In this document: piece after piece, positions 5,544-6,202 of the stretch | Numbering within the stretch: the first letter of the stretch is position 1 | Layout of the letters: each line of letters begins with the position of its first letter | Assembly (NCBI GenBank): GCA_944333305.1 | Contig: CALVKV010000079.1 | Coordinates: 1 to 6,202 of the forward strand | Direction of reading: 5' to 3' | Length of the DNA stretch: 6,202 nucleotides | Source: an uncultured Bacilli bacterium | GTDB taxonomy: Bacteria; Bacillota_I; Bacilli_A; RF39; UBA660 | Position numbers and translations under genes: made by a program | The notes under the pieces: generated by a model | Databases searched by the model: none | What the model saw: only the letters and a program-made list of their open reading frames with translations | Told to the model about the DNA's origin: nothing

Positions 5544-6202
5544 TTATTCACCATCCTTAATATCAATCAATCCCTTATCAATCATCTCGGTTACTAATTC
5601 ATGATAGGCATCTGCAACTGGATTTTGCTTACCCATAAGTACGATAGGCAGTTTGTTGTATGCTGTAGATGAACCAACTTTAATTGAGTATGGAATAGTA
5701 GTGGAGAACCAACTTAAATTATGTTTATTAGCATATCCACTAACAGTTAAATGTACGTCTTTGTGTAAGTTTGTATTACGTTTAAATTTAGTAGCAATAA
5801 AACCACCGATTTCTAGATTTGGATTGTATTCTTCTTTAATAGCATTGATACGTTCAACAATGTTTACGATACCGTCCATAGAGTAAACATCTGGCTCGTA
5901 TGGTATAAAGACAATATCGGATATAGCTAACACAGAACTTGTAACAGATTTAAGTTCTGGAGGAGTGTCAAACAAGATATAGTCATATTTCTTTCTAATC
6001 TCATCAAACTTACCATCTAGTCTGTTGAAATAGTTATAAGCAGGATTAGCCTCTTTTGGAATGAACTCAGATATTTCTTCTGGAGACAAATCGGTAAATG
6101 ATTTACCTTGTTTTTCTATTCTCGAACCAATACCTTTGATTAGTATATCTAGTGAATCGCCAAACATTTTAATTGTATCAAACTCTAAGAAGTTTAGTAG
6201 TG
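5544..6202 (-). CDS. parA: ParA-family partition ATPase (N-terminus beyond the window)
   Basis: This is a deviant-Walker ATPase of the ParA/MinD/Soj type, which binds DNA non-specifically when ATP-loaded and drives segregation of plasmid centromeres. The frame is open to the right edge (218 residues visible), so the ATG at 6167 is probably internal. The Walker A motif (KGGxGKT) and the first Asp motif are expected just outside. Visible landmarks are YDYILFDTPPELKSVTSSVLAISDIVFIPYEPDVYSMDGI (Walker B DTPP and following core), GGFIATKFKRNTNLHKDV (the conserved strand and Arg-containing loop), and TTIPYSIKVGSSTAYNKLPIVL with the AYHELVTEMI C-terminal helix, all in the order typical of ParA. At least 50 residues are missing relative to usual ParA lengths of about 260-290. 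The stop TAA (5544-5546) is two bases from the partner start. Confidence in the family is high. A MinD or Soj-like chromosomal role is less likely, given the partner and the array. Confidence 0.9.
   Translation of the reverse strand, partial: LLNFLEFDTIKMFGDSLDILIKGIGSRIEKQGKSFTDLSPEEISEFIPKEANPAYNYFNRLDGKFDEIRKKYDYILFDTPPELKSVTSSVLAISDIVFIPYEPDVYSMDGIVNIVERINAIKEEYNPNLEIGGFIATKFKRNTNLHKDVHLTVSGYANKHNLSWFSTTIPYSIKVGSSTAYNKLPIVLMGKQNPVADAYHELVTEMIDKGLIDIKDGE
5551..5558 (-). promoter_or_regulatory. Ribosome binding site of the ParA partner gene
   Basis: On the minus strand AAGGATGG lies nine bases before ATG 5541, inside the last codons of parA. It fixes the start of the partner gene and indicates co-translation from one mRNA. 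Confidence 0.6.

Overview
The window looks like part of a large, AT-rich plasmid or phage-plasmid of a low-GC Gram-positive host (Bacillota). The grounds are strong AT bias, A/T-ending codons, AGGA-type ribosome sites, a ParA-type partition operon and an accessory UvrD/Rep-family helicase. No rRNA, tRNA or species-specific gene is present, so the host cannot be named more closely.

Positions 2-4421 (+ strand) hold one helicase gene split by a complete group II intron at 489-3171. The intron starts with GTGCG, carries a folded RNA half (489 to about 1200), then an open frame for an intron-encoded protein (reverse transcriptase, domain X, HNH nuclease; 1205-3070), then a textbook 34-nt domain V (3089-3122) and a domain VI with a single bulged A (A3164). 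Joining 488 to 3172 restores the reading frame and rebuilds the Walker B/motif II sequence DEFQDTN, so the helicase is probably functional after splicing. A 25-codon ORF (4423-4500) may follow it.

Positions 4501-4960 contain no convincing gene. They hold the most striking structure in the window: about 33 head-to-tail degenerate repeats of exactly 11 bp (4589-4951; about 36 if three weaker in-phase units from 4556 are counted), consensus roughly AGNTAATTATT. ATTAGCTAAT-like quasi-palindromes sit at the unit junctions. TACATTAG/CTAATGTA inverted motifs lie at both edges. The 11-bp period is close to one DNA turn, so a protein bound at each unit would lie on one face of the helix.

Positions 4960-6202 (- strand) hold a partition operon that converges on the array: a ParA-type ATPase cut by the right window edge, then a 176-residue partner with an acidic low-complexity N-terminal half and a predicted ribbon-helix-helix DNA-binding C-terminus, then a hairpin terminator. 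The simplest model is a DNA segregation cassette in which the partner coats the 11-bp array as a centromere and ParA moves or positions it. An origin or iteron role for the array is the main alternative.
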